Below, in pieces: positions 5,520 through 12,528 of a stretch of DNA of 16,104 bases. The stretch comes from CAYUYM01 sp964449305 (GTDB taxonomy: Bacteria > Bacteroidota > Ignavibacteria > SZUA-365 > CAYQST01): contig CAYUYM010000068.1 in assembly GCA_964449305.1 (NCBI GenBank), positions 1 through 16,104 of the forward strand, in the 5' to 3' direction. How positions within the stretch are numbered: the stretch's first letter is position 1; each line of letters begins with the position of its first letter. The position numbers and the translations under genes were made by a program. The notes under the pieces are model-generated. The model was not told where the DNA came from. It saw only the letters and a list, made by a program, of their open reading frames with translations, and made no database searches.

Positions 5520-7871
5520 ATGAAGAGTTCCAAAGAGAGTTTCAACCGCCAGGTACAGGAGTATTTGCGTGTCGCCTACGAGGGGCGCAAGTATATCATC
5601 GCCATCTTCATCGTTGTTGTGACGGGGACGTGGCTGTTCACCTACCAGCAGGAGGATGAATACGAGGCCCGGGCATCCGTCAGGATCAAGAAGGCGGCCG
5701 ACATCCTCGGCAACCAGTCCTTCAAGGGGCTGGTGGATCAGGACCTTGGTCTGAGCGCCGAACGCCTCATCGCCAACGAGATCCGCATCATCAAGAGCGA
5801 GCAGGTGGCGTTCAACATCGCCCGGAAGCTGCTCGACGTGCAACAGCAACAGAACATCCCCGTTGATTCGCTTCCCATCATCAAGGCGAAAAACCGCACG
5901 TCCACCATGCGCAAGCTTGCGCGTTCCATCCATGTGGAGGGGTTGTTCGTCGCTCTCGGGTTCATGGACCTCGACACCTCGTCCGCCATCACCTCAGCGA
6001 ACCAGATCGCATCGCGCGTCATGAAGCAGATCGTCGCAGAGCAGGTGCGCAATGTCGACTTCATCCTGATCGTGTCATCCAGCACCTCGCCCCGCGAGGC
6101 GGCACTCATCGCCAACCTCTGCGTCGATGCGTATCAGGACCGCAACCTGAGCGCCGTGCGCCAGAACATCACCAAGGCGAAGGACTACCTCGAGGAGCAG
6201 CTTCTCGCCAAGAAGGACTCCCTGGCACAGGCGGAGGGCGAACTCCGCAACTTCCAGCAGACGTCGGGAGTGGTCAGCCTCGACGAGGAATCCAAGAACC
6301 TCATCGCCACGATGACCACGTTTGAAGCACAGCGGGAGCAGACACGCATCGATCTGGAAACCGCCCGTCGCGTTCTGCGGGAGTACCAGGACCAGCTCGC
6401 GAAGCTCGAACCCCAGCTCGCGTCGAAACTGACCGCCATCTCGGATCCCTACCTCAAGCAGCTGCTGGAGGACAAGGCCTCGCTCGAAAACCAGATCACG
6501 CTCGCCGAATACAATCGTGAGAATCAGGTCAAGATCAAGCCCGAGATCCTGCCCTTCATGGACAAGGCCATCAACGACAACAAGAAGCGTCTCGCCGAGG
6601 TGAGCAAGAAGATCGAGGAGATCTCGCGCGACATGCAGCAGTCGGACAACCTCACCGACAAGCCGGTGGACATGGCCCGCGATCTCCGTCAGCGCGTCAT
6701 CGCGCAGGAGATCACCATCCAGCAGCTTGAGGTGAAGCTCAACGGCCTCGAGCGCACACTGGCGCAATACAACCGGAAGTTTGAGGGAATCCCCGCGCAG
6801 AGCCTCGAATACGCGCGCCTGGAGCGCCAGCGCATGAGCCGCGAGAAGGTGTTCGGCCTGCTCGACACCCGCTACCAGGAGACCACCATCAACGAGCAGA
6901 CAACCATGGGCACCATGGAGGTGGTGGATCGAGCCATGATTCCAACAAAGCCCGTGCGCCCGAATCGCCCGCTCAATCTGACGATCGGCGTGCTCGTGGC
7001 CCTGGGCCTGGGCTTCGGCCTTGCACTGCTGCTCCGTTACATGGACACCACCATCCGCAGTCCGGAGGATGTCGAGAAACTCGGGCTGCCGGTGATGACC
7101 TTTGTCCCGACGTTCGGATCGGAGGGGGTCAAACGCGCGGAGAGTCTCGTCACCGTCTCAGCACCGCAGTCTCCGGCCAGCGAGGCCTATCGCACCATGC
7201 GCGCCTCCATCGAGAACACCCTGTCCATGAACGGCAAATCCATCGTGGTGATGGTGACAAGCCCCGCCCCGAAGGAGGGCAAGTCGACGGCCATCGCGAA
7301 CCTCGCGGCCTCCTCTGCAGGTGCCGAACGACGTGTGCTGCTCATCGACGCCGACCTTCGCCGCCCCGTGCAGCACACGATCTTCGATATCGAACGCGGA
7401 CCGGGGCTGTCGGACTGCCTCACCGGGTCAATACCCGTGAACCAGGCCATCCGCAAGACCAATGTCCCGCGGCTGCACATCGTCCCCTGCGGACATATTC
7501 CGAGCCACCCTGCCGAGCTGCTCGGGTCCAAGATGATGGAGAAGTTCCTCACGCTGATGCGGCAGTACTACGACATCATTCTCATCGATGCTCCGCCGGT
7601 CATCGCCATGGCAGACACGCTCATGCTCGCCCATCTCGTGGACGGTGTGACGCTGGTCGTATCGGCGGATCAGACGAAGCTGCCCGGCCTTCAGAAGGCG
7701 AAGGAGGCGATCGACGCCAACAACGGGCGCGTGCTGGGCGTGGTGGTCAACCGCTTCAATGCCAACCGCATCTACTACTCGTACTACCGCTACTACTACC
7801 AGAATTACTACTACTACTCCGACGAGGGCACGAAGGTGCATCGATCCAAGGCGAAGGAGGAGAAGGCCTGA
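5520..7871 (+). CDS. Wzz/Wzc-type polysaccharide co-polymerase and tyrosine autokinase
   Basis: This 783-residue inner-membrane protein would control polysaccharide chain length and export. Transmembrane helix 1 is at about residues 24-42 and helix 2 at about 487-507. Between them is a long periplasmic Wzz-type domain rich in predicted coiled coil (about 200-450), followed by the PxxP-type stretch IPTKPVRPNRPLN before helix 2. The cytoplasmic BY-kinase domain has Walker A SPAPKEGKST (581-590), Walker A' VLLIDADLRRP (606-616) and Walker B IILIDAPPV (686-694). The C-terminus has a cluster of 11 tyrosines within residues 752-766, the autophosphorylation tail expected of this class. All elements are fused in one chain, as in proteobacterial and Bacteroidota Wzc, rather than split as in Gram-positives. 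No Wzb-type phosphatase, Wzx or Wzy is in the window. The ribosome site is weak (AGGTAA). A strong terminator follows directly. Confidence 0.95.
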   Translation: MKSSKESFNRQVQEYLRVAYEGRKYIIAIFIVVVTGTWLFTYQQEDEYEARASVRIKKAADILGNQSFKGLVDQDLGLSAERLIANEIRIIKSEQVAFNIARKLLDVQQQQNIPVDSLPIIKAKNRTSTMRKLARSIHVEGLFVALGFMDLDTSSAITSANQIASRVMKQIVAEQVRNVDFILIVSSSTSPREAALIANLCVDAYQDRNLSAVRQNITKAKDYLEEQLLAKKDSLAQAEGELRNFQQTSGVVSLDEESKNLIATMTTFEAQREQTRIDLETARRVLREYQDQLAKLEPQLASKLTAISDPYLKQLLEDKASLENQITLAEYNRENQVKIKPEILPFMDKAINDNKKRLAEVSKKIEEISRDMQQSDNLTDKPVDMARDLRQRVIAQEITIQQLEVKLNGLERTLAQYNRKFEGIPAQSLEYARLERQRMSREKVFGLLDTRYQETTINEQTTMGTMEVVDRAMIPTKPVRPNRPLNLTIGVLVALGLGFGLALLLRYMDTTIRSPEDVEKLGLPVMTFVPTFGSEGVKRAESLVTVSAPQSPASEAYRTMRASIENTLSMNGKSIVVMVTSPAPKEGKSTAIANLAASSAGAERRVLLIDADLRRPVQHTIFDIERGPGLSDCLTGSIPVNQAIRKTNVPRLHIVPCGHIPSHPAELLGSKMMEKFLTLMRQYYDIILIDAPPVIAMADTLMLAHLVDGVTLVVSADQTKLPGLQKAKEAIDANNGRVLGVVVNRFNANRIYYSYYRYYYQNYYYYSDEGTKVHRSKAKEEKA

Positions 7872-7873
7872 TG

Positions 7874-7901
7874 AAAAAAGCCGGCATGAGCCGGCTTTTT
7901 C
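7874..7901. terminator. Bidirectional intrinsic terminator between convergent genes
   Basis: AAAAAGCCGGC (7875-7885), loop ATGA and GCCGGCTTTTT (7890-7900) form a perfect 11-base-pair stem, with a T-run on the plus strand and six A on the other side that give a T-run on the minus strand. It begins 3 bases after the kinase stop and can also stop transcription arriving from the minus-strand gene at 8016-9416. Confidence 0.9.
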
Positions 7902-7915
7902 TTTGCGTGTGAAAC

Positions 7916-7965
7916 CTCGGGACGTTTTCCGAGTATGATGTCATGAAAACGGGAGCAGTTTTCAT
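7916..7965. repeat. Two further inverted repeats between the tandem terminators
   Basis: CTCGG (7916-7920) pairs with CCGAG (7929-7933), and ATGAAAAC (7943-7950) pairs with GTTTTCAT (7958-7965) around a 7-base loop. A second GTTTTC at 7924-7929 could compete for GAAAAC (7945-7950), giving mutually exclusive folds. No convincing reading frame or promoter was found here. Function is unknown. Confidence 0.5.
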
Positions 7966-7982
7966 CCTCCTTTTCAATCAGC

Positions 7983-8016
7983 AATGTCAGGCACCCCCAG
8001 GTGCCTGACATTTTTT
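7983..8016 (+). terminator. Second plus-strand intrinsic terminator
   Basis: TGTCAGGCACC (7985-7995), loop CCCA and GGTGCCTGACA (8000-8010) give an 11-base-pair stem, extended by AA/TT, and are followed by TTTTTT (8011-8016). The T-run lies only on the plus side, so it stops plus-strand transcription. On the minus strand the hairpin follows the metallo-beta-lactamase stop codon directly and may protect that mRNA end. Confidence 0.85.
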
Positions 8017-9416
8017 CAACGCACGGTGGTGGTCTGTCCGGCCTCGGGGATGAGCACATCCTGGAAGCCACATTCGCTCGTGAGTGAAGCCTGCAGCTTC
8101 TGCTGCTGGTCGTAGTCGCCGTGGACGATGAAGACCTGCTTCAGTCGTTTCGCGTCGAACTGCCGGAAGAAGCGCATCAGCTCGTTGTGATCGGCATGGG
8201 CGCTCAGGCTGTTGAGTGTGACGACCTCGGCCCTGAGAGCGTAGGCCTCACCGAAGATGTTCACCGTCGGAGACCGTTCCACGATGCGACGCCCGAGCGT
8301 GTGCTCGGCATTGTAGCCCGTGATGAGCACGGTGTTGTTCGGGTTCTCGATGTTGTTGGCGAGGTGGTGGAGGATGCGGCCCGCTTCACACATGCCCGAT
8401 GCGGAGATGATCATCATCGGTCCCCGCTCACCGTTCAGCGCCTTCGAGTCGTTGACATTCATGATGTATTCCAGGTTCTCGAAGCCGAAGGGATCGCGCC
8501 TGACGAGGAGCTCGTCACGGACATCGGGATCCATGCACTCGGGGTGGACGCGATAGATCTGCGTGGCGTTGATGCTCAGCGGGCTGTCCACGTAGATGGG
8601 GATCTCGGGCAGGCGATCCTGATTGCGGAGCTGGTGGAGGCAGTAGACGAGTTCCTGTGTGCGACCGACGGAGAAGGCCGGGACAATGATCTTGCCCCGC
8701 TTCTTCACCGCCTGGCGGACCAGTTGCTCGAGTTTGTCGAGCAGGGTCATTTCATCCACGTGAAGCCTTCCGCCATAGGTGCTCTCCGCGATCATGGCGT
8801 CACAGTCGCCCGGAAATTCCGGATCGCGGATGATGGGACGGTCCCAGCGGCCGAGGTCGCCAGTGAAGCAGAGGCGCTTCGCCACGCCCTGTTCCACGAT
8901 GTCGAGCATGACGATGGCGGAGCCGAGGATGTGGCCTGCATCGAAGAAGGTGACCTTGACACCGTCCGTCACCATGATGCTGCGCTTGTAGCTCACGGTC
9001 TGGAAATGGTCGAGGCAGGCGATGGCATCATCCATCGAATACAGCGGCTCGACGAGTGGAAGCCCCTTCTTTCCGTGCCGCTTGTTGACGAACTCGGCAT
9101 CCTTCTGCTGGACGAAGGCGCTGTCGAGCAGCATGATGTTGGCGAGATCCCGTGTGGCATGTGTGGAGATGATCGGGCCCTGGAAGCCATGCTTGACGAG
9201 CATGGGGATCTTGCCGGAATGGTCGATGTGCGCATGTGAGAGGATGACGGCATCGATGCCCGCAGGATCGAAGGGGAAGGACTGGTTCTTGTCGAAGGCC
9301 TCGGAGCGTTTACCCTGGAAGAGGCCGCAATCGAGGAGGATGCGTCTGCCATTGACTTCGAGGAGGTGGCAGGAGCCGGTGACGGAACGGGCGGCTCCAT
9401 GGAAGGTGATGTTCAT
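8016..9416 (-). CDS. Beta-CASP metallo-beta-lactamase-fold exoribonuclease / RNA-processing protein
   Basis: The 466-residue protein belongs to the COG1236 (YSH1/CPSF-like) beta-CASP group, which cleaves RNA with two zinc ions in the cytosol. The zinc motif SHAHIDHSGKIP is at residues 60-71 (H61, H63, D65, H66), with further ligands in GHILGSA (H162) and FTGDLG (D187). The beta-CASP region contains PAFSVGRTQELVY (246-258) and SASGMCEAGRILHHL (338-352). The C-terminal RMMBL part has SLSAHADHNELM (403-414) and the final ligand region IVHGD (430-434). The start MNITFHGAARSVTGS (9416) is the usual family N-terminus; the 30 extra in-frame residues upstream are low complexity and were left out. No clear ribosome site is visible. 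It lies 222 bases downstream of the dehydrogenase gene on the same strand, separated by hairpins. RNA target unknown. Confidence 0.93.
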   Translation of the reverse strand: MNITFHGAARSVTGSCHLLEVNGRRILLDCGLFQGKRSEAFDKNQSFPFDPAGIDAVILSHAHIDHSGKIPMLVKHGFQGPIISTHATRDLANIMLLDSAFVQQKDAEFVNKRHGKKGLPLVEPLYSMDDAIACLDHFQTVSYKRSIMVTDGVKVTFFDAGHILGSAIVMLDIVEQGVAKRLCFTGDLGRWDRPIIRDPEFPGDCDAMIAESTYGGRLHVDEMTLLDKLEQLVRQAVKKRGKIIVPAFSVGRTQELVYCLHQLRNQDRLPEIPIYVDSPLSINATQIYRVHPECMDPDVRDELLVRRDPFGFENLEYIMNVNDSKALNGERGPMMIISASGMCEAGRILHHLANNIENPNNTVLITGYNAEHTLGRRIVERSPTVNIFGEAYALRAEVVTLNSLSAHADHNELMRFFRQFDAKRLKQVFIVHGDYDQQQKLQASLTSECGFQDVLIPEAGQTTTVR

Positions 9417-9539
9417 GAGTGTGCTGATGCTGGTGGATGGTGTGGAGGCCCCATGGGCATCCGGAGCTGCACCGGCGATGACCCGCGGGGAGGTTGGCGC
9501 ATGCAATGTAGGGCCAATTCACAAGAGAAGCCAGTTGCA

Positions 9540-9561
9540 CACGGCCCGCATGCAGGCCGTG
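9540..9561. repeat. Short inverted repeat between the dehydrogenase and nuclease genes
   Basis: CACGGCC (9540-9546) and GGCCGTG (9555-9561) can pair around an 8-base loop, CGCATGCA. It has no T-run and lies 15 bases from a stronger hairpin. It could belong to the leader of the nuclease mRNA or to the 3' end of the dehydrogenase mRNA. Confidence 0.45.
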
Positions 9562-9575
9562 GAGCGGACGGAAAC

Positions 9576-9605
9576 GACGGGAGGCCATCATCGATGGCCT
9601 CCGTC
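9576..9605 (-). terminator. Strong hairpin after the E1 dehydrogenase gene, terminator-like
   Basis: The arms 9576-9589 and 9593-9605 pair over 13 base pairs with one bulged G and a 3-base loop. On the minus strand it lies about 34 bases past the dehydrogenase stop and is followed only by a short GTTTCC. It may therefore be a weak terminator or an mRNA-end stabiliser rather than a full intrinsic terminator. Confidence 0.5.
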
Positions 9606-9638
9606 ACATGCATGAATGGTGTGTGCCGCTGTATGGCG

Positions 9639-11735
9639 TCAGTACCGGGCCAGCTCCAGCGTCTTGTCGTAGACCTGGTCGGCGTTCACGAGCACGGCCT
9701 TCTCAAGCTCCCTGGCGAAGCCCACGGGGATGTCGCGCGAACCGAGGCGCATCACGGGGGCGTCGAGCTGCTGGAATTCGTGCTCGGCGATCCATGAGGC
9801 GATCTCGCCGCCGAAGCCACCGGTCTGGCTGGCCTCATGGAGCACGAGCACCCTGCCCGTCTTGCGCACGGTGCGTGAGATGGCCTGCCTGTCGTAGGGG
9901 ATGAGGGAGCGCAGGTCGAGGACCTCCACGCTGATGCCGTGCTCCTTCTGGAGGCGATCCGCCGCCTGGAGCGCGAAGTGCGTCGGTGTGCCATAGGTGA
10001 CGATGCTCACATCCTCACCCTGCCGGCGTGTGCGGGCGCGCCCGATGGGCACGCAGGAGTCGGCGGTGGGGATGGGGGCCTTGGCCCACGCGTGATTATA
10101 GAGATGCTTGGGTTCGAGGTACATCGTGATGCCGCGTGTGCGCATCGCGCAGCGGAGGAGGCCGGCTGCGTCGTCGGCGAAGCTGGGCATGAGGATGCGC
10201 AGGCCCGGGATGGCCGCAAGGGATCCCTCGATGCTCTGCGAATGGTAGAGCCCGCCCTGGATGTAACCACCAGACGCGAGGCGGACGACGATGTTGGGAG
10301 CGAACTGGCCCTTCGTGCGCCAGTACTCATGGGTGGTCTCGACGAGCTGTTCCATCGCCGGCCAGAAGTAGTCCGCAAACTCGGCCCCCTCCACCACCAC
10401 CCAGATGTCGTCCCGGAATCGGGCGAAGCCGTTGGCGGTGCCGAGGATGAAATCCTCCGCGATGGGGGCATTGAACACGCGGGCGTTGCCAAATTCCTGC
10501 ATCATGCCCTTGGTCACGTTGAAGATGCCGCCCTTGTCCTTGGAGGCGACGTCCTGCCCCCAGAGGAAGGTGTTGGGGTTGCGACGGAACTCCTCCTTCA
10601 GTGTGGCATTGATCGCCTCGCGCAATGTGGAGGGCGGGAGCGAGGGATCGGAAGGCAGGTCCATCTCCTTGACGGGACAGACATGCGTGTCGTCGGCAAA
10701 GACGAACAGCGATGCCGATTCGGGTGAGGGGGCCGGAGCCGCTTCAGCCTTCTCGGACGCGAGGTTGAGGACCTGTCGGTTGTCGGCCTCGATCTGTTCC
10801 ACGTCGGCCCCGGTCAGGATGCCGGTGGAGAGCAGGTGGTGGCGGAAGCGCTCCAGGGGGTCGCGCTGGCGTGCCTCCTCGATCTCCTCCGGTGTGCGGT
10901 AGAGTTCATGGCGGTCGGAGTTGCTGTGGGCGCCGATGCGGACGCACTCGGCGTGTACCATGACGGGGCCCCTGCCGCTGGCTGCGTGGGCCCAGGCCTC
11001 CGCCATGGCCTCGTGGGAGTCGATGACATTGGTGCCATCGCAGTTGAGGACGAGGAGGTTTCTGAACCCGCGGAAATTGTCGGCGATGTTCGTGTTGGCG
11101 CTCTGCTCGTGGACCGGGACGGAGATGCCGTAGCCATTGTTCTGGATGACGAAAATGACGGGGAGTTTCTCGCGGCAGGCGCCGGAGACAGCCTCGTAGA
11201 AGTATCCTTCCGACGTGGCCGATTCACCGCTGCTGTAGATCGCCACGCCCTCCGAGCCGTAGCGCTGGATGGCCCGCGCGGTGCCGACGGCGTGGAGCGA
11301 ATGGTTGCCGGTGCACGAGGACACGTTCTGGATGTGCAGGGACGGTTTGGCGAAATGGTTGCTCATGTGCCGCCCTCCACCCGCCACATCGGTGTCCTTG
11401 GACAGGCCGTTGAGGATGATCTCCTCGGGGGTGATGCCCGCGGCGAGCACCATCATGAGGTCGCGGTAGTACGGGAAGAGGTGGTCGACGCGCGGCCGGA
11501 AATGGAGACCGACGGCGAGCTGGATGCCCTCATGCCCGGCACACGGAGCGTGGTAGCTCCAGCCCATGGACATCTTGAGGTAGCGGGCGGCCTTTTCATC
11601 GAGGATGCGCCCGAGGTGCATGAGCTGGTACCATCGCCGGAGTGTGTCGGCATCCGGCCCCGGGGCGGGTTCCGGTGTGGGACGTGCGTCGGTGTATGGT
11701 GTGTTCTGAGCCGGGGTTTTCTTGCGTTGTGTCAT
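9639..11735 (-). CDS. Fused alpha-beta E1 of a 2-oxoacid (branched-chain type) dehydrogenase
   Basis: This 698-residue thiamine-diphosphate enzyme would oxidatively decarboxylate a 2-oxoacid, probably 2-oxoisovalerate or pyruvate, and pass the acyl group to a lipoyl E2. The alpha half spans about residues 30-320: HEGIQLAVG (68-76), RHMSNHF (122-128), the ThDP motif from SGESATSEG (169-177) to IQNNGYGIS (197-205) and RIGAHSNSDRHELYR (266-280). An Ala/Pro linker follows at about 330-345. The beta half spans about 370-698: GQDVASKDKGGIF (393-405), NAPIAED (422-428), EGAEFADY (449-456) and VLDLRSLIPYD (605-615). Separate subunits are the rule in many phyla; the single chain is common in Bacteroidota relatives. 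The GDG of the ThDP motif is GES here. The ATG at 11735 was chosen over an ATG at 11762; neither has a clear ribosome site and the N-terminal 25 residues are low complexity. No E2 or E3 gene is in the window. Confidence 0.9.
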   Translation of the reverse strand: MTQRKKTPAQNTPYTDARPTPEPAPGPDADTLRRWYQLMHLGRILDEKAARYLKMSMGWSYHAPCAGHEGIQLAVGLHFRPRVDHLFPYYRDLMMVLAAGITPEEIILNGLSKDTDVAGGGRHMSNHFAKPSLHIQNVSSCTGNHSLHAVGTARAIQRYGSEGVAIYSSGESATSEGYFYEAVSGACREKLPVIFVIQNNGYGISVPVHEQSANTNIADNFRGFRNLLVLNCDGTNVIDSHEAMAEAWAHAASGRGPVMVHAECVRIGAHSNSDRHELYRTPEEIEEARQRDPLERFRHHLLSTGILTGADVEQIEADNRQVLNLASEKAEAAPAPSPESASLFVFADDTHVCPVKEMDLPSDPSLPPSTLREAINATLKEEFRRNPNTFLWGQDVASKDKGGIFNVTKGMMQEFGNARVFNAPIAEDFILGTANGFARFRDDIWVVVEGAEFADYFWPAMEQLVETTHEYWRTKGQFAPNIVVRLASGGYIQGGLYHSQSIEGSLAAIPGLRILMPSFADDAAGLLRCAMRTRGITMYLEPKHLYNHAWAKAPIPTADSCVPIGRARTRRQGEDVSIVTYGTPTHFALQAADRLQKEHGISVEVLDLRSLIPYDRQAISRTVRKTGRVLVLHEASQTGGFGGEIASWIAEHEFQQLDAPVMRLGSRDIPVGFARELEKAVLVNADQVYDKTLELARY

Positions 11736-12010
11736 GCGTGGTGTGGTGCTGTGTTCGAACATTCGTGACGGCCTCACGGGACAGTGGGACAAATCTCATC
11801 CCATGGAACACGATTTCGCCGGAGAAGATTCATTTCCATGAGGAATTTGTCGGTCCACGGCGACCCTCAAGATACGATCATCGATGGACATTTCATTGCC
11901 CTGAAAGTGTGGGGTGTTCGCCAGTGTTGTCAATACAGGGTGAAATGGTGGCTGGGGCACTCGGGACACCGTCAATATTGAAGAAAAAAACACTTGACAC
12001 GAGAAATGTA
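11736..12010. other. Intergenic region between divergent dehydrogenase and HU genes
   Basis: The full gap between the two genes is 358 bases. No credible gene was seen; the short frames here lack ribosome sites and family resemblance. It holds a perfect 10-base palindrome TCAATATTGA (11972-11981), two copies of GTCAATA (11929-11935 and 11971-11977), and a TTGACA (11994-11999) without a matching -10 at normal spacing. A minus-strand promoter for the dehydrogenase must lie here, but no candidate matches the Bacteroidota pattern well; GAGATTTG near 11795 on the minus strand is the closest -7 box. Confidence 0.4.
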
Positions 12011-12041
12011 TTTGCGCGTGCTGAAAAAATCGCTAAGTTCA
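12011..12041 (+). promoter_or_regulatory. Candidate Bacteroidota-type promoter of the HU gene
   Basis: TTTG (12011-12014) is followed by 19 bases and TAAGTTCA (12034-12041), matching TA and two T of TAnnTTTG. Transcription would start near 12048, leaving a leader of about 45 bases. TTGACA at 11994-11999 is an alternative -35 element but lacks a TATAAT-like box 16-18 bases later. Confidence 0.4.
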
Positions 12042-12081
12042 GGCGTCTACAGTATCTCATCCCACGTTGTTCCACCAGCTC

Positions 12082-12088
12082 AAGGAGG
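12082..12088 (+). promoter_or_regulatory. Strong Shine-Dalgarno site of the HU gene
   Basis: AAGGAGG at 12082-12088 ends 5 bases before the ATG at 12094. It is the strongest ribosome binding site in the window, which fits high expression of an abundant nucleoid protein. It also rules out the longer upstream reading frame as the start. Confidence 0.8.
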
Positions 12089-12093
12089 TATTC

Positions 12094-12402
12094 ATGGCAA
12101 AGGAAACAAAGCCCTTGACCAAGAAACAGATCGTCGATCACCTCGCGACGAAGCTAGCGCAGCCGAAGAAGGTTGCGGAAATGTTCCTCATGGAATACAC
12201 GACACTGGCGTACAAGGAAGCGAAGAAGTCCTTCGTGCTGCCGGGCCTCGGCAAGCTCGTCGTTGAGAAGCGCAAGGCGCGCAAGGGTCGCAACCCGGCC
12301 ACCGGCGCAGAGATCAAGATTCCTGCCAAGACCGTCCTGAAGTTCCGCATTGCCAAGGCGGCAAAGGATGCAGTGCTCGGTGTGAAGAAGGCGGCGAAGT
12401 AA
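12094..12402 (+). CDS. HU-family DNA-binding protein
   Basis: The 102-residue histone-like protein has the usual length and fold signature of HU. The N-terminal helical part is TKKQIVDHLATKLAQPKKVA (9-28). FVLPGLGKLVVEKRKARKGRNP (47-68) leads into the flexible DNA-binding arm, with the conserved GRNPATGAEIKIPAKTVLKF at about 65-84 (HU signature GRNPxTGxxIxIPA). The Lys/Ala-rich tail is KDAVLGVKKAAK. HU dimers bend and compact DNA in the nucleoid. It sits alone between its own strong ribosome site and a strong terminator, as a single-gene unit. It could be an HU paralogue rather than the main one; IHF is less likely. Confidence 0.94.
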   Translation: MAKETKPLTKKQIVDHLATKLAQPKKVAEMFLMEYTTLAYKEAKKSFVLPGLGKLVVEKRKARKGRNPATGAEIKIPAKTVLKFRIAKAAKDAVLGVKKAAK

Positions 12403-12425
12403 TCTTCCGTCAAGTCGGCAGTGAC

Positions 12426-12456
12426 GCGGGCGCCCGGTGGGCGCCCGCGCCTTTTT
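12426..12456 (+). terminator. Intrinsic terminator of the HU gene
   Basis: GCGGGCGCCC (12426-12435) pairs perfectly with GGGCGCCCGC (12439-12448) across a 3-base loop, and after three bases there is TTTTT (12452-12456). It lies 23 bases after the HU stop codon. Confidence 0.88.
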
Positions 12457-12485
12457 GTATCTGACCCTGGTGCAGTCTATATTCG
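12454..12485 (+). promoter_or_regulatory. Candidate comM promoter overlapping the HU terminator
   Basis: TTTG (12454-12457), formed by the last T bases of the HU terminator, is followed by exactly 20 bases and TATATTCG (12478-12485), seven of eight positions of TAnnTTTG. Transcription would start near 12492, about 37 bases before the comM ATG. Confidence 0.5.
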
Positions 12486-12528
12486 GGTGTCACCCTCGCG
12501 CATCACACACATTCATCTGGGGCCGGAT

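Noticed and set aside
7773..7817. TAC repeats as a microsatellite or mobile-element footprint
   Set aside because: They are in frame at the end of a BY-kinase and encode the tyrosine cluster expected there.
8121..9239. A 372-codon plus-strand open frame opposite the metallo-beta-lactamase gene
   Set aside because: The minus strand has the full zinc-binding motif set; this frame has none and is a shadow of GC-rich codons.
11784..11981. A possible 65-codon plus-strand gene in the HU-dehydrogenase gap
   Set aside because: No ribosome site precedes it, its composition is not protein-like, and it covers the likely regulatory region.
11994..12022. TTGACA as the -35 box of a sigma-70 promoter for HU
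   Set aside because: The position 17 bases later reads CGTGCT, not TATAAT-like. The TTTG/TAAGTT pair fits the Bacteroidota pattern better, though TTGACA cannot be excluded as an accessory element.
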